NCBI RefSeq assembly: GCF_049846925.1
Contig: NZ_JBNCMT010000006.1
Coordinates: 62,001 to 126,000 of the forward strand
DNA: 64,000 nucleotides
Direction: 5' to 3'
DNA from: Brevibacillus_H sp049846925
GTDB lineage: Bacteria; Bacillota; Bacilli; Brevibacillales; Brevibacillaceae
Shown piece by piece: positions 51,814 to 60,272 of this stretch. Position 1 is the stretch's first letter; every line of letters starts with the position of its first letter. The notes beneath the pieces were generated by a model that did not search any database, was not told the DNA's origin, and was given only the letters and a program-made list of their open reading frames with translations. The position numbers were made by a program, and so were the translations under genes.

Positions 51814-52494
51814 TTATTTATCCTGATAAAGTTTGGTATTCAGGAATAGAAAGAATCTTGCAAGTTGTTTACATATTTTCATATCACATCTAAAAATTAC
51901 TTTGATGTTTTTGCTGCTTGTTTTATTGATTGCTTTTTCGTCTGGTGGCGTCAGATTATATTTTTGCGTAATTTCTTTCATTACTTTTTGATAGCTGGCA
52001 TAGGGATCTACCTCAACGATTTGATCGGTATTTATTTTCAACAGATGAGATAGATGATCATATTCAATTCCATACTTCAATAATTGAGTAATCAATGTTG
52101 AAGGAACCATGATTGTCTCGTTCATGATGATTGGCGGTTGATCCATCAGAAATCGCTGTCCATCGAGTTTGCCAGTGTCCGAGTATGAATTCATTTCTAT
52201 TCGCAATGAGTCAGACTGATAACCATAAAGCGTTTTCGTCAGCTTATCCCATTCTATATTGATCCCTAATTTTTCAAACACAGCGATTACTGGAACATAA
52301 ACTGTTTCACCAATTAATACTGCTTCCTGTCCTTGCATTTTCACCACTTGCCCATCTATTACTACGGTGACAATTTTCTGTTCCTCTGCAGCTGAACCTT
52401 TTTGTATTCCAAATATGCTTTGTAAGAAAAGCACAACAAAGAGCACGATTAGGAAAAGATATCTCGTTTCTTTCAGAATAACTCGTCCGAACAT
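51814..52494 (-). CDS. Secreted copper-amine-oxidase-N-like domain protein
   Basis: A 226-residue exported protein. The signal peptide ends around residue 36 (KGSAA). A copper amine oxidase N-terminal-like beta domain spans about 40-155 (VYVPVIAVFEKLGINIEWD ... IMVPSTLITQLLKYGIEYDH). In Bacillales this fold is a stalk or wall-binding module, with no oxidase activity. The last 60 residues are helical with a CDMKIC pair. GGGAGG lies before the ATG. Confidence 0.72.
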   Translation of the reverse strand: MFGRVILKETRYLFLIVLFVVLFLQSIFGIQKGSAAEEQKIVTVVIDGQVVKMQGQEAVLIGETVYVPVIAVFEKLGINIEWDKLTKTLYGYQSDSLRIEMNSYSDTGKLDGQRFLMDQPPIIMNETIMVPSTLITQLLKYGIEYDHLSHLLKINTDQIVEVDPYASYQKVMKEITQKYNLTPPDEKAINKTSSKNIKVIFRCDMKICKQLARFFLFLNTKLYQDK

Positions 52495-52591
52495 AAAGCC
52501 TCCCTTAAACCTACCTGATTCCTGAGTCCACTTGAAAATTTTACCACAGTATATAGCTGAACTGTTCTCTTAGCGCAATTTATTCTCAAAA

Positions 52592-52635
52592 CAAAATAGA
52601 GCCCCCACCCATTTAGGCAGGAACCCTATTGCAAT
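52592..52635 (-). terminator. Probable terminator of the SLH protein gene
   Basis: On the minus strand AATAGGGTTCCTGCC pairs imperfectly with GGGTGGGGGCTCTATT, then TTGTTTTG. Confidence 0.55.
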
Positions 52636-52648
52636 TCATATTTACTGG

Positions 52649-53311
52649 TTAATTCCCTGACTCAGGCTGATTATCAAGGTATTTTAATGCATTGTAGATG
52701 AGGATGGCCGCATCTTCTCTCGTAATGTGATCTTGTGGGTGAAAATTCCCTTTTTCATCTAATGAAGCAATACCATAGTGGAGTGCCCGTTGAATCGCCC
52801 CCTGATAGGAAGGCGTCAGCTCTTTCTCATCGCCGATCGCGACAGGAAGCAGCTTGATCATTGGTAACTTGTTGTGCTTTTCCATGGCCGAGATCAACTG
52901 GTACGTGAATTCTTCTTTTGTCCAAAATTCTGCTGGATCAAGATCAGCGGGTAGTTCCAATCCGTTAATCGCCGCAATAATGAATGCATCCGCATACCAA
53001 GCCTCATTATTCGCTTTTTTGAAATAATCACTAGCAAGAGGTTCCTTTATAAATCTCACATGATCAATATTCAGTTTCAAGGCGTTCACAATGAGTTGTA
53101 CACCTTCAGCCGCAGTTAATTGAGTTTCCGGTGCAAAACACTGATCGCTCACACCTTTTACAATTCTCTTCTCCTGTAACACCTGTATTTGAGAACTTGC
53201 AGCAGAATGATTCAAATCAGCAAAAACATGCGTAGCCGCAAAGCTTTGTCCTGCTGAGGTCATCGTCAATATTGCCAATATAGTGAGTGGAATACCTTTT
53301 ATGAACTTCAT
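52649..53311 (-). CDS. Small secreted SLH-domain protein
   Basis: A 220-residue exported protein with a signal peptide at residues 1-26 (ending SFA). The rest is made of three S-layer homology units: VFADLNHSAASSQIQVLQEKR to LTAAEGVQLIV, a degenerate middle unit with YADAFIIAAINGLELP and TKEEFTYQLIS, and YQGAIQRALHYGI to TREDAAILIYNAL. With no other domain, it may cover wall polymer or modulate the S-layer. The ATG at 53311 has GAGGTG upstream. Confidence 0.8.
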   Translation of the reverse strand: MKFIKGIPLTILAILTMTSAGQSFAATHVFADLNHSAASSQIQVLQEKRIVKGVSDQCFAPETQLTAAEGVQLIVNALKLNIDHVRFIKEPLASDYFKKANNEAWYADAFIIAAINGLELPADLDPAEFWTKEEFTYQLISAMEKHNKLPMIKLLPVAIGDEKELTPSYQGAIQRALHYGIASLDEKGNFHPQDHITREDAAILIYNALKYLDNQPESGN

Positions 53312-53489
53312 ACCGTTCACCTCTAGTTATTTTTGTTCGTGCTACTTCTTTGACGAGACGCTTTGCAAAACGTTGCAGCAGACAAAAAAACTACCGCCTT
53401 TTGAAGGGAATGACTTCAAGTATTCATCGACATTTGCAGGCATACATAAACGATGGTAGAATACAAATATATCATCCTGAATATAGTAA
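53312..53489. other. Gap with no gene seen
   Basis: This stretch between the SLH gene and the toxin-remnant terminator has no convincing coding frame, repeat or strong hairpin. It should hold the SLH gene promoter. A 60-codon plus-strand frame here has no ribosome site and runs through hairpins. Confidence 0.4.
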
Positions 53490-53605
53490 AAAAGACCTCA
53501 GGTGTTGGCGCACCTGCGGTCTTGCACAATAGACGTTCCCCCTTGAGGGGGCGGCTCGTTTATTACGTGGAAGTAGGTCATTGAGTTTGTGGGCTCAAGG
53601 GTGAC
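53490..53605 (-). promoter_or_regulatory. 3' structured tail of the type I toxin transcript
   Basis: Three successive hairpins on the minus strand: AAGTAGGTCA/TGACCTACTT with an inner TTGAG/CTCAA (53571-53611), CCCCC/GGGGG (53538-53551), and the terminator AAGACCGCAGGTG/CACCTGAGGTCTT followed by TTTTAC (53523-53492). This layout matches my recollection of the long untranslated tails of Bacillales Hol-Tox type I toxin messages. Confidence 0.6.
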
Positions 53606-53671
53606 CTACTTCTTTTTATGGAAGGACAGAACCATTACAATGAGCGTTGCAAATAGTTTAGATCAAAACAC
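53606..53671 (-). pseudogene. Remnant of a putative holin-like type I toxin (Hol-Tox)
   Basis: A 22-codon frame on the minus strand from GTG (53671) to TAG (53606). It reads MF, an in-frame TGA, then SKLFATLIVMVLSFHKKK. The FATLIVMVLSFHKKK end is very like the C-terminus of Hol-Tox peptides, which are normally about 27-32 residues: one membrane helix and a Lys tail. The premature TGA and the missing residues before FATL indicate a decayed copy. GGGAG lies 8 bases before the GTG and is in the right arm of a hairpin (53703-53673), so the site could be masked, as in intact loci. Confidence 0.62.
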
Positions 53672-53710
53672 AAAAGCTACTCCCTATTTCGAGGAAGTAG
53701 CTTCTTTTTC
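53672..53710. terminator. Hairpin between dck and the toxin remnant
   Basis: AAGCTACT...CC pairs with GG...AAGTAGCTT (53674-53703). On the plus strand it is followed by CTTTTTC and could end an antitoxin RNA. On the minus strand it is followed by TTGTGTTTT and could end the dck transcript or mask the toxin ribosome site. Confidence 0.6.
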
Positions 53711-53727
53711 ACTTCATTTTAGTGCCA

Positions 53728-54423
53728 TTATCTAAGCTGTCCACGAATCTCACGCAGCGTATTGATCTTTTCAGCGAGGCGAGACAAGACCACTTCTACC
53801 GAAGCAGCATCCTGCATCAAGTCATATTCATTGATATTGATGCGCAAAACCGGGCAGGCGGTGAAATTCATAATCCACTGCTCATAGCGGTTGTATAAAT
53901 CTTCCCAATAGGCAATCGGTGTCTGTTGCTCCATCGGGCGGCCACGTTCACGAACACGACCGATGATATCATCGAAGCTTCCTTCGAGATAGATCAATAC
54001 ATCAGGATGCGGGAAGTATGGTGTCATCACCATTGCTTCGAACAACTGGGTGTAGGTCTGATAGTCTTCTTCGTTCATATGCCCTTGTTCGTAAAGCATC
54101 TTGGCAAAAATCCCCGTGTCCTCATATATGGATCGGTCTTGCACAAAGCCTCCGCCGTACTCAAACATGCGTTTTTGTTCTTTGAAGCGCTCTGCCAGGA
54201 AGAAAATTTGCAAGTGAAAACTCCAACGAGAGAAATCATCGTAAAAACGGCTTAAGTACGGATTGTTATCCACTTTCTCTACAGAAATACGAAATCCGAG
54301 CAAATCGGCCAATGCCCTTGTAAATGTAGATTTACCGACCCCAACCGTTCCGCCAATCGTAATGACCGCATTGCGTGGAATCCCATATTTCTCCCGAAGA
54401 TCGCTGTACTTGTATTCAGACAT
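53728..54423 (-). CDS. dck: Deoxyadenosine/deoxycytidine kinase
   Basis: A 231-residue deoxynucleoside kinase of the salvage pathway. The P-loop is GGTVGVGKS (24-32), the DRS motif is QDRSIYED (about 94-101), and the RxxxR lid is RVRERGRPMEQ (about 158-168). It is 71 bases downstream of a second kinase gene, the same order as dgk-dck in Bacillus subtilis. AAGGAG lies before the ATG. Substrate assignment rests on this pairing and on homology. Confidence 0.88.
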   Translation of the reverse strand: MSEYKYSDLREKYGIPRNAVITIGGTVGVGKSTFTRALADLLGFRISVEKVDNNPYLSRFYDDFSRWSFHLQIFFLAERFKEQKRMFEYGGGFVQDRSIYEDTGIFAKMLYEQGHMNEEDYQTYTQLFEAMVMTPYFPHPDVLIYLEGSFDDIIGRVRERGRPMEQQTPIAYWEDLYNRYEQWIMNFTACPVLRININEYDLMQDAASVEVVLSRLAEKINTLREIRGQLR

Positions 54424-54494
54424 GATTCATTCTCCTTATTTCGTTATGTTGCAGGCACAATACTCCGAAATTTTCCGGACCTTTTATACATCCT

Positions 54495-55133
54495 TTATAA
54501 TGCTTGACCTGCTGGTTGTATGTACGGGTCAATTTTACTTAGTACATAAGCCAAGTCTTCGGGACGATGAACATAATCCAGATTGTCGCAATCAAATTTG
54601 AGGACAGGCACCTCAGGATGACGCAATTGGAACTGTTTCATAAATTCATCGTAATCAGCAATCAGATTTTCCATATATTGCGGGTCCATGTTTCGTTCAA
54701 TATCACGCCCCCGCATGGCAATCCGGTTCATAACTGTCTCTAGAGAAGCGGTAAGGTAAATAACCAAATTCGCTTGTGGCTGATCTTGTGTGAGAATATC
54801 GTATATCTTGAGATACTTGGGAAGGTTTTGTTCACTAATGGTACGTTTGGCAAAAATCGTATTTTTGAAAATATTGTAGTCACTGACGACCGAACGGCCT
54901 TTCGCCAGATAGTTGTCGGTAATGTCTTGTAATTGTTTGTAGCGATTGCACAGGAAGAACATCTCTGTCTGGAAACTCCACTCTGAGATATTTTCATAGA
55001 ATTTTCCCAGAAACGGGTTTTCATAGACAATTTCTTGCAGTAGTTCCAATTCGAACTTCTTGCTAATTGCTTGAGATAGTGACGTTTTGCCAATGCCAAT
55101 TGGGCCTTCAACGGTAATAAAAACTGGAGTCAT
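54495..55133 (-). CDS. dgk: Deoxyguanosine kinase
   Basis: A 212-residue deoxynucleoside kinase. The P-loop is EGPIGIGKT (9-17), SDYNIFKN stands where DRS usually is (a known variation in bacterial dGK), and the lid is RIAMRGRDIERNM. It phosphorylates deoxyguanosine for dGTP salvage. The ATG at 55133 is preferred, with GGGGGAGG 14 bases upstream; a GTG eight codons earlier has no site. First gene of the dgk-dck operon. Confidence 0.86.
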   Translation of the reverse strand: MTPVFITVEGPIGIGKTSLSQAISKKFELELLQEIVYENPFLGKFYENISEWSFQTEMFFLCNRYKQLQDITDNYLAKGRSVVSDYNIFKNTIFAKRTISEQNLPKYLKIYDILTQDQPQANLVIYLTASLETVMNRIAMRGRDIERNMDPQYMENLIADYDEFMKQFQLRHPEVPVLKFDCDNLDYVHRPEDLAYVLSKIDPYIQPAGQAL

Positions 55134-55296
55134 AGCTGTTTTGTAATCCTCCCCCACGAAATGAAAACGAATTTTATTTTACCATGCTTGTCAATGTTTG
55201 TCGAAAGGGAAAAAACAAAATTTGTATTTCCCTGTTATTCCGATATGTTATGATGGTTTTATATTAGCTTTCAATGACAAAGGAGAATCTTAGAAC

Positions 55297-56214
55297 GTGC
55301 GAACAGTATCTCATATTGGTGAATTAATTGGACAAACTCCAGTCGTTAAGCTGCGACGCCTGGTAACAGATAAAATGGCAGACGTATATGTAAAGTTGGA
55401 AAAGTACAATCCGAGCGGCAGTGTAAAGGATCGTGCAGCCTATAATATGCTGATCACAGCGGAACAAATGGGGCTGCTCACACCAGATTCCGTGATTATT
55501 GAGCCGACCAGTGGCAATACCGGAATTGGACTTGCTATGGCCTGTGCTGTCAAAGGATACAAGTCCATTATCGTCATGCCTGACACGATGACAAAAGAAC
55601 GAATTCAACTGCTTCGTGCCTACGGCGCAGAAGTAGATCTCACCCCAGGTGACCTGAAAATGCCAGGGGCAATTAAACGGGCAGAAGAGCTGCACAAGCA
55701 GATTCCAAACAGCTTCATCCCTATGCAATTCGAAAATCCGGCCAATCCTGAGATTCATCGTCATACCACAGCGATGGAGATTCTGGAACAGATGAACGGC
55801 CACTTGGATGGGTTCGTCTCCACCGCAGGGACTGGTGGCACGATCACAGGAACGGGAGAAGCCCTTCGAGAGCGTTTGCCACATTTGCACATTGCCGTTG
55901 TGGAGCCTGCTGGTTCTCCAGTTCTGTCTGGTGGCCAACCCGGTCCGCATAAAATTGTGGGCACCAGTCCTGGGTTCATACCACAGACCTTGAACCAATC
56001 CGTATACGATGAAATTATTTTGATCACAGACGAACAGGCGATTGATACGACCAGAGCTATGGCGAGTCAGGAAGCAATTCTCGTTGGGCCGTCTTCAGGA
56101 GCAGCCGTCTATGCTGCTTTGCAAGTAGCTGAACGTCTGGGGCCAGGCAAAAAAGTACTCGCCATCTGTGCTGACAGCGGCGAGCGGTACTTGTCCAGTG
56201 ATTTGTTTATGTGA
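55297..56214 (+). CDS. cysK: Cysteine synthase A
   Basis: A 305-residue PLP enzyme, O-acetylserine plus sulfide to cysteine. The PLP lysine is Lys44 in NPSGSVKDRAA. TSGNTGIGLA (about 70-79) binds substrate, GTGGTITGTG binds phosphate, and SSGAAVYA is near the C-terminus. The start is a GTG at 55297 with AAAGGAG 11 bases upstream. The 3' end overlaps the convergent dps gene by eight bases. It could also be a related beta-substituting enzyme, but the motifs fit CysK. Confidence 0.92.
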   Translation: MRTVSHIGELIGQTPVVKLRRLVTDKMADVYVKLEKYNPSGSVKDRAAYNMLITAEQMGLLTPDSVIIEPTSGNTGIGLAMACAVKGYKSIIVMPDTMTKERIQLLRAYGAEVDLTPGDLKMPGAIKRAEELHKQIPNSFIPMQFENPANPEIHRHTTAMEILEQMNGHLDGFVSTAGTGGTITGTGEALRERLPHLHIAVVEPAGSPVLSGGQPGPHKIVGTSPGFIPQTLNQSVYDEIILITDEQAIDTTRAMASQEAILVGPSSGAAVYAALQVAERLGPGKKVLAICADSGERYLSSDLFM

Positions 56215-56746
56215 CGTGGGTTTCATGTTTGCCGATGAAATGCTCTAGCTGATGGACATCGTTCTCCAGTACGGTAAGCTGTTCCCGCAACATATGCTCA
56301 GTGGCAAAATCACCGACATGAGAGACATGCCGAATAATATCACGGTACCGGATGATAATCGATTTGTACGCATGGTAATCGTTACTCAGCATCGTGCTCA
56401 ATTGAAATACTCCCTCTTCTTCTACGGGAAATACGGCCATCTCCTGCTGTTTTCTAGGCGTTGAAATCGGGTATGCGCCTAACAGGGTAATTCGCTCTGC
56501 CAACTGATCCACGTACTCTTGCAAGTGAATCGCTAACTCATCAAGCATCATATGCAGATCACGGAAGAATGGCCCTTCCACGATCCAATGATGCTTTTTG
56601 ATTTGGTGAAACAAGGTAAAACAACTTGCCACCAATATATTCAAACCATCGCTTGTAGGCTTTGCCACGCCATATTCCAGTCCCACTGGATTCGGTTTTA
56701 CTTCTCCCAGCTTCTGAAGCAGCATGCCCTGGCTTTTCCCAAACAT
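56207..56746 (-). CDS. dps: Dps-family DNA protection/ferritin-like protein
   Basis: A 179-residue four-helix protein that binds and oxidises iron and can protect DNA under stress. The intersubunit ferroxidase ligands are in FHQIKKHHWIVEGPFFRDLHMMLDEL (about 47-71), with the usual helix ITLLGAYPISTPRKQQEMA. The first 30 residues form a longer tail than in 150-residue Dps proteins and might contact DNA. GGGAG precedes the ATG. Tail-to-tail overlap with cysK. Confidence 0.85.
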   Translation of the reverse strand: MFGKSQGMLLQKLGEVKPNPVGLEYGVAKPTSDGLNILVASCFTLFHQIKKHHWIVEGPFFRDLHMMLDELAIHLQEYVDQLAERITLLGAYPISTPRKQQEMAVFPVEEEGVFQLSTMLSNDYHAYKSIIIRYRDIIRHVSHVGDFATEHMLREQLTVLENDVHQLEHFIGKHETHVT

Positions 56747-56780
56747 CAGGCGTCACTCCCTTCGATTCTTTAGGGTGTGC

Positions 56781-57866
56781 CTAGGTGAAGTACTCAATAC
56801 GTGCATGGGGAAACAAACGGTGAATCTCCCGCTCTAAATGAGTACGAAGCTCATCCGCTTCTGTTTTTGGATAGACATACTTCCCTTTTCCGTATTTCCC
56901 CCACTTGTATTTTCGCTCTTCCTCGTTCATGTCCAGTTTGGTTTTTGGATATCGTTTGAGAATCAGGTTTTTCGCTACCTTGGTAAAGCGATGTTGGATC
57001 AATTCAAAAGTAAGGTCTTTTTTGGCTGTTTCATGTAAGTGCTGACTGAGCCGTTCCAGTAAATCTGTATAGCCTGCTTGCCATCCGTCAAATCGGTAAA
57101 GTGGCGCTAGGATAAAGCCTAGTGGATAGCCGGCATCCGCTACTTTTCCAGCTGCTTCGATTCGCTCGGCATAAGAGGATGTGCCTGGCTCGAAGTTTTT
57201 AATGACATAATCGGCATTCATGCTAAAGCGAAAACGGGTATGCTTGTTATGGTTGATATGCAAGAGCGAATCCACATGGTGGAACTTGGTCACAAAACGC
57301 AGACGTCCCAACGGCTGATCCGCCATGAACTCAATCGCTCTTCGGAGATTTCCGGTAATATGCTCGATACTGATCGGATCAGATGTACAGGCTGCTTCGA
57401 AGCGTGTGATTTCCGGCTTGCGCTCATTGATGTATTTCTCTGCTTGTCCCAAAATGTCGTCTGTGTTTACATATACACGAATGTATGGTTTTGTACCAAT
57501 ATTCGTATTAAGATAGCAGTAGTGGCAATGAGCTGCACATCCCGTTGCTAAAGGGAGTGCGTATTCCGCCGATGGTTTGGATGGTTCAAACGTCAGTGTT
57601 TTACGTACGCCGACGACAAGTGTACGCTTGGCATTGCGATACTGCTCGACTTCCGATTCTCCCGGGATACCCCGAACCTGATTATGACTGGTTGTCATTT
57701 TAATGGGAATGTTCTCTGACTGATAACGTTGATATAACTCTTGTCCAAGCGGATAATCCAATGCCCCCGGCTCGAAAAACACAAGATCCGGTACAAAAAG
57801 CAATGACCGCTCCCTCGTGGGTGTCTCTGATTTTGTCTCGGGACGTTCCAAAAGAGTAATTGCCAT
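56781..57866 (-). CDS. splB: Spore photoproduct lyase
   Basis: A 361-residue radical SAM enzyme that reverts the 5-thyminyl-5,6-dihydrothymine spore photoproduct during germination. Cluster cysteines are C110, C114 and C117 in CAAHCHYC. The conserved hydrogen-donor cysteine is C160 in FEAACTSD, spaced 50 residues as in Bacillus. FELIQHRFTKVAKN and KYKWGKYGKGKYVY are also family blocks. GGAGGGGG lies 7 bases before the ATG at 57866; one codon earlier is possible. A small gene precedes it where splA would be in Bacillus. Confidence 0.93.
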   Translation of the reverse strand: MAITLLERPETKSETPTRERSLLFVPDLVFFEPGALDYPLGQELYQRYQSENIPIKMTTSHNQVRGIPGESEVEQYRNAKRTLVVGVRKTLTFEPSKPSAEYALPLATGCAAHCHYCYLNTNIGTKPYIRVYVNTDDILGQAEKYINERKPEITRFEAACTSDPISIEHITGNLRRAIEFMADQPLGRLRFVTKFHHVDSLLHINHNKHTRFRFSMNADYVIKNFEPGTSSYAERIEAAGKVADAGYPLGFILAPLYRFDGWQAGYTDLLERLSQHLHETAKKDLTFELIQHRFTKVAKNLILKRYPKTKLDMNEEERKYKWGKYGKGKYVYPKTEADELRTHLEREIHRLFPHARIEYFT

Positions 57867-57942
57867 CATTCATCCCCCTCCATATCAGTATCTCCTGATC
57901 ATGGTTTTCGGTTTATGGGGATCAATGGTGATTCGTTGCTGT

Positions 57943-58152
57943 TCAAGACAAGCCTTGTTTGTACTGAACCATTAACTCGACAGCACGTTTTTGGAGTGGC
58001 CGGGGAACCTGAATCCAGTAGTAATAAAGGGAGCCTCTTCTCTCTCCCTGCAGGCGCACAGATATCCCTCTGATCTCCAGATACTGCCGACATTCCTGTG
58101 CTGCTCTTGGCAACCCATACGATTCATGAATGGTAACCCAACGTGTGAACAT
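57943..58152 (-). CDS. Small protein upstream of splB
   Basis: A 69-residue soluble protein: an alpha/beta pattern, SYGLPRAAQECRQYLEIRGISVRL and LYYYWIQVP. It occupies the position of the regulator splA of Bacillus subtilis, but I see no clear likeness to SplA's sequence. It may be a small sensor-type domain of the DUF2007-like kind. The ATG at 58152 has AGGG nearby; an ATG at 58182 is the alternative with a weaker site. Co-transcription with splB is likely (76-base gap). Confidence 0.5.
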   Translation of the reverse strand: MFTRWVTIHESYGLPRAAQECRQYLEIRGISVRLQGERRGSLYYYWIQVPRPLQKRAVELMVQYKQGLS

Positions 58153-58262
58153 CCCATCCCTGCTTTCTGTAGTAAAATCCATATTCCATCATAAGCAGTC
58201 GAATCGTGTCCGGTGCTCCTTTTGCCTTTTTGAAATGAATTTATACAAAGGATGATTGTCCC

Positions 58263-59051
58263 ATGACCTATCGCTTTTTCCAGGTAGTAAGTGTCCTCCT
58301 GCCTACTGTACTAATTGGTGGCTTTGAATACATTCGCCACGATTATTTGCTCCCTTATATGAGCATGGAAACAGGTAATTTTTACATAACGATCCTGACT
58401 TTTGTCTTGTCATTCCTGTTTGCGATCTGGATGTTCCGGACTATCCGCAGCATGAATGACAAGCTCGTCGAAGCGCAAGCCAAACGAGCCGTTTATGAGG
58501 AAAGGGATCGATTGGCACGTGAGCTGCATGATGGCATCGCCCAGTCACTGTTTTTCCTTAACGTCAAACTGAAGCAAGGAAAAGTCGATGATGCACTCGC
58601 AGCCGTTTCCTCTATCGATCATGATGTACGCCAGGCAATCTTTAATTTGCGTGCCTTGCCTGAGGAAGGCAGTTCCCTCTCCGTCCGTCTGGAAAAATGG
58701 GTTACGCAGTGGAGTGTGCATACTGGAATCGAGGTAACGCAGACCTATGATCTGGCAGATGATATTCTGTCACCCGCTGAACAAGTGCAGTTGTTCGGGT
58801 TGATTCAGGAGGCATTTGCCAACATCCGCAAGCATGCCAATGCGAAACACGCAAGCATCCGGGTCAGTTCAACCCTCAGTGGAAGATGGGAGCTTATCAT
58901 CACCGACGATGGATGCGGGATAACTGATCAGCCTTCTGGCAGACCGAAATACGGGCTAACCATGATGAAAGAAAGAGCAGCCCACTTAAAAGCGACGATT
59001 TCAATTACTGGCCGTGAGGAAGGCGGAACCAGGATACAGGTCTCCAGATAG
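58263..59051 (+). CDS. NarL-type sensor histidine kinase
   Basis: A 262-residue membrane kinase. Two N-terminal helices (about 8-24 and 40-58) have only a short external loop. The HisKA_3 box RDRLARELHDGIAQS has phospho-acceptor His89, and the HATPase has an N box EAFANIRKHANAKH and a G box DDGCGI. The tiny sensor loop suggests sensing within or near the membrane, as in envelope-stress kinases. AAAGGATG lies before the ATG. It is paired with the response regulator 42 bases downstream. Confidence 0.88.
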   Translation: MTYRFFQVVSVLLPTVLIGGFEYIRHDYLLPYMSMETGNFYITILTFVLSFLFAIWMFRTIRSMNDKLVEAQAKRAVYEERDRLARELHDGIAQSLFFLNVKLKQGKVDDALAAVSSIDHDVRQAIFNLRALPEEGSSLSVRLEKWVTQWSVHTGIEVTQTYDLADDILSPAEQVQLFGLIQEAFANIRKHANAKHASIRVSSTLSGRWELIITDDGCGITDQPSGRPKYGLTMMKERAAHLKATISITGREEGGTRIQVSR

Positions 59052-59092
59052 AACGAAAATAACGATAGAATCGATTAAGGAAGGTAAAAAAC

Positions 59093-59740
59093 ATGATGCA
59101 ATACAGAGTACTTATTGCTGATGATCACCCTCTGGCACGAAAGGCCATACGCAGCCTGCTGGAAGGAGACGAGGCTTTCGAGATTATTGGGGAGGCTTCC
59201 AACGGGGAAGAAGCATTTCAGATGACAGGTGAGCTGCAACCGGATCTGGTGTTAATGGATATCAATATGCCACGCTGGGACGGATTAAGGGCAACACAAG
59301 AAATCAAGCGAATCTTTCCGCATATTCGGATCGTGATTCTCAGTGTGTCAGATGACGTTGCCGATCTGTTCACAGCGATTCAGTACGGTGCGCAAGGGTA
59401 TTTACTCAAAAATCTGGAGCCGGATGATTGGCTCAGCTATCTGCACGCTCTCCTGGATGGAGACACGGAATTTTCCCGTGAACTGGCTGGACGCATGCTG
59501 CACAGCTTCCGCAAAGATGATGAGCTGGACGAACCGAAGCCTTCTGTACTCACTCCTCGTGAAAAAGAAATCCTGCAGTGTGTTGCTGCAGGAGACACGA
59601 ACAAGCAAATTGGCGAGCGGCTGGTCATTACTGAAAATACGGTGAAAAATCACATAAAAAATGTACTGGAAAAACTGCATGTAGAAAACCGTGTGCAGCT
59701 TGCTGCCTACGCCGTTCGCCATGGTTTGATCAGGGAATAA
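59093..59740 (+). CDS. NarL/FixJ-family response regulator
   Basis: A 215-residue regulator. The receiver domain (4-122) has the phospho-acceptor Asp56 in LVLMDINMP. The LuxR-type helix-turn-helix is at about 148-212 (LTPREKEILQCVAAGDTNKQIGERLVITENTVKNHIKNVLEKL). Partner of the upstream kinase. GGAAGG lies before the ATG. Target genes are unknown; the PH-like gene just downstream is a candidate. Confidence 0.9.
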   Translation: MMQYRVLIADDHPLARKAIRSLLEGDEAFEIIGEASNGEEAFQMTGELQPDLVLMDINMPRWDGLRATQEIKRIFPHIRIVILSVSDDVADLFTAIQYGAQGYLLKNLEPDDWLSYLHALLDGDTEFSRELAGRMLHSFRKDDELDEPKPSVLTPREKEILQCVAAGDTNKQIGERLVITENTVKNHIKNVLEKLHVENRVQLAAYAVRHGLIRE

Positions 59741-59825
59741 TTTTTATAAAAAATGAACTTCTTTTCCGTTCTCATCGTATCATCTATGAAAATGAATCAC
59801 AAACCGTTCTCGGGAGGTACATCAG

Positions 59826-60191
59826 ATGAGTAGACATATTGAATTTCTTGGAGATAAATTGATTGTCCATTTTGACGGATTAACCAGTGTTGCTGCATTA
59901 AAACGTGAACTGGAAATTCCGTATCGAGCGATCTCCCATGTGGCAACAGGAGCATTTAACATCCCAACATTAAGCTTTCGTGTTGGCACATCAGGGATTG
60001 GCAAGAATATCAAGCATGGCCGTTTTTACATTGATGACAAAAAATACTTTGTCTCTTATCAAAACCACAATCAAGTCGTCATTCTTACACTCAAAGGATA
60101 CAAATTTGATAAGGTTGCTTTGGAAATGACTAATCCGGAAGAGACCAAAGAGCTGATAAAAAAACATTGCCCTCATCTTGTTAACGCATAA
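59826..60191 (+). CDS. PH-like domain protein
   Basis: A 121-residue soluble protein with the strand pattern of a bacterial PH-like domain: an LIVHFDG start, YRAISHVATGAF, FYIDDKKYFVSY, and a C-terminal helix PEETKELIKKHC. Function unknown. It lies 85 bases after the response regulator on the same strand. GGGAGG precedes the ATG and a strong terminator follows. Confidence 0.62.
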   Translation: MSRHIEFLGDKLIVHFDGLTSVAALKRELEIPYRAISHVATGAFNIPTLSFRVGTSGIGKNIKHGRFYIDDKKYFVSYQNHNQVVILTLKGYKFDKVALEMTNPEETKELIKKHCPHLVNA

Positions 60192-60220
60192 TCGAAGCAA
60201 TCTTTTGTGAGTGAATAATA

Positions 60221-60256
60221 AAAAAAGTGGCTGCCACTAAAGGTAGCCACTTTTTT
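60221..60256. terminator. Terminator after the PH-like gene
   Basis: AAAAAAGTGGCTGCC pairs with GGTAGCCACTTTTTT with one mismatch. T runs on both strands, so it may serve the convergent ada gene too. Confidence 0.85.
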
Positions 60257-60272
60257 ATTGACTGAAAGAAAA

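Noticed and set aside
53350..53532. 60-codon plus-strand frame
   Set aside because: It has no ribosome site and reads through the toxin transcript's terminator.
55324..55998. 224-codon minus-strand frame
   Set aside because: Antisense shadow of cysK with Cys/His/Arg-rich nonsense composition.
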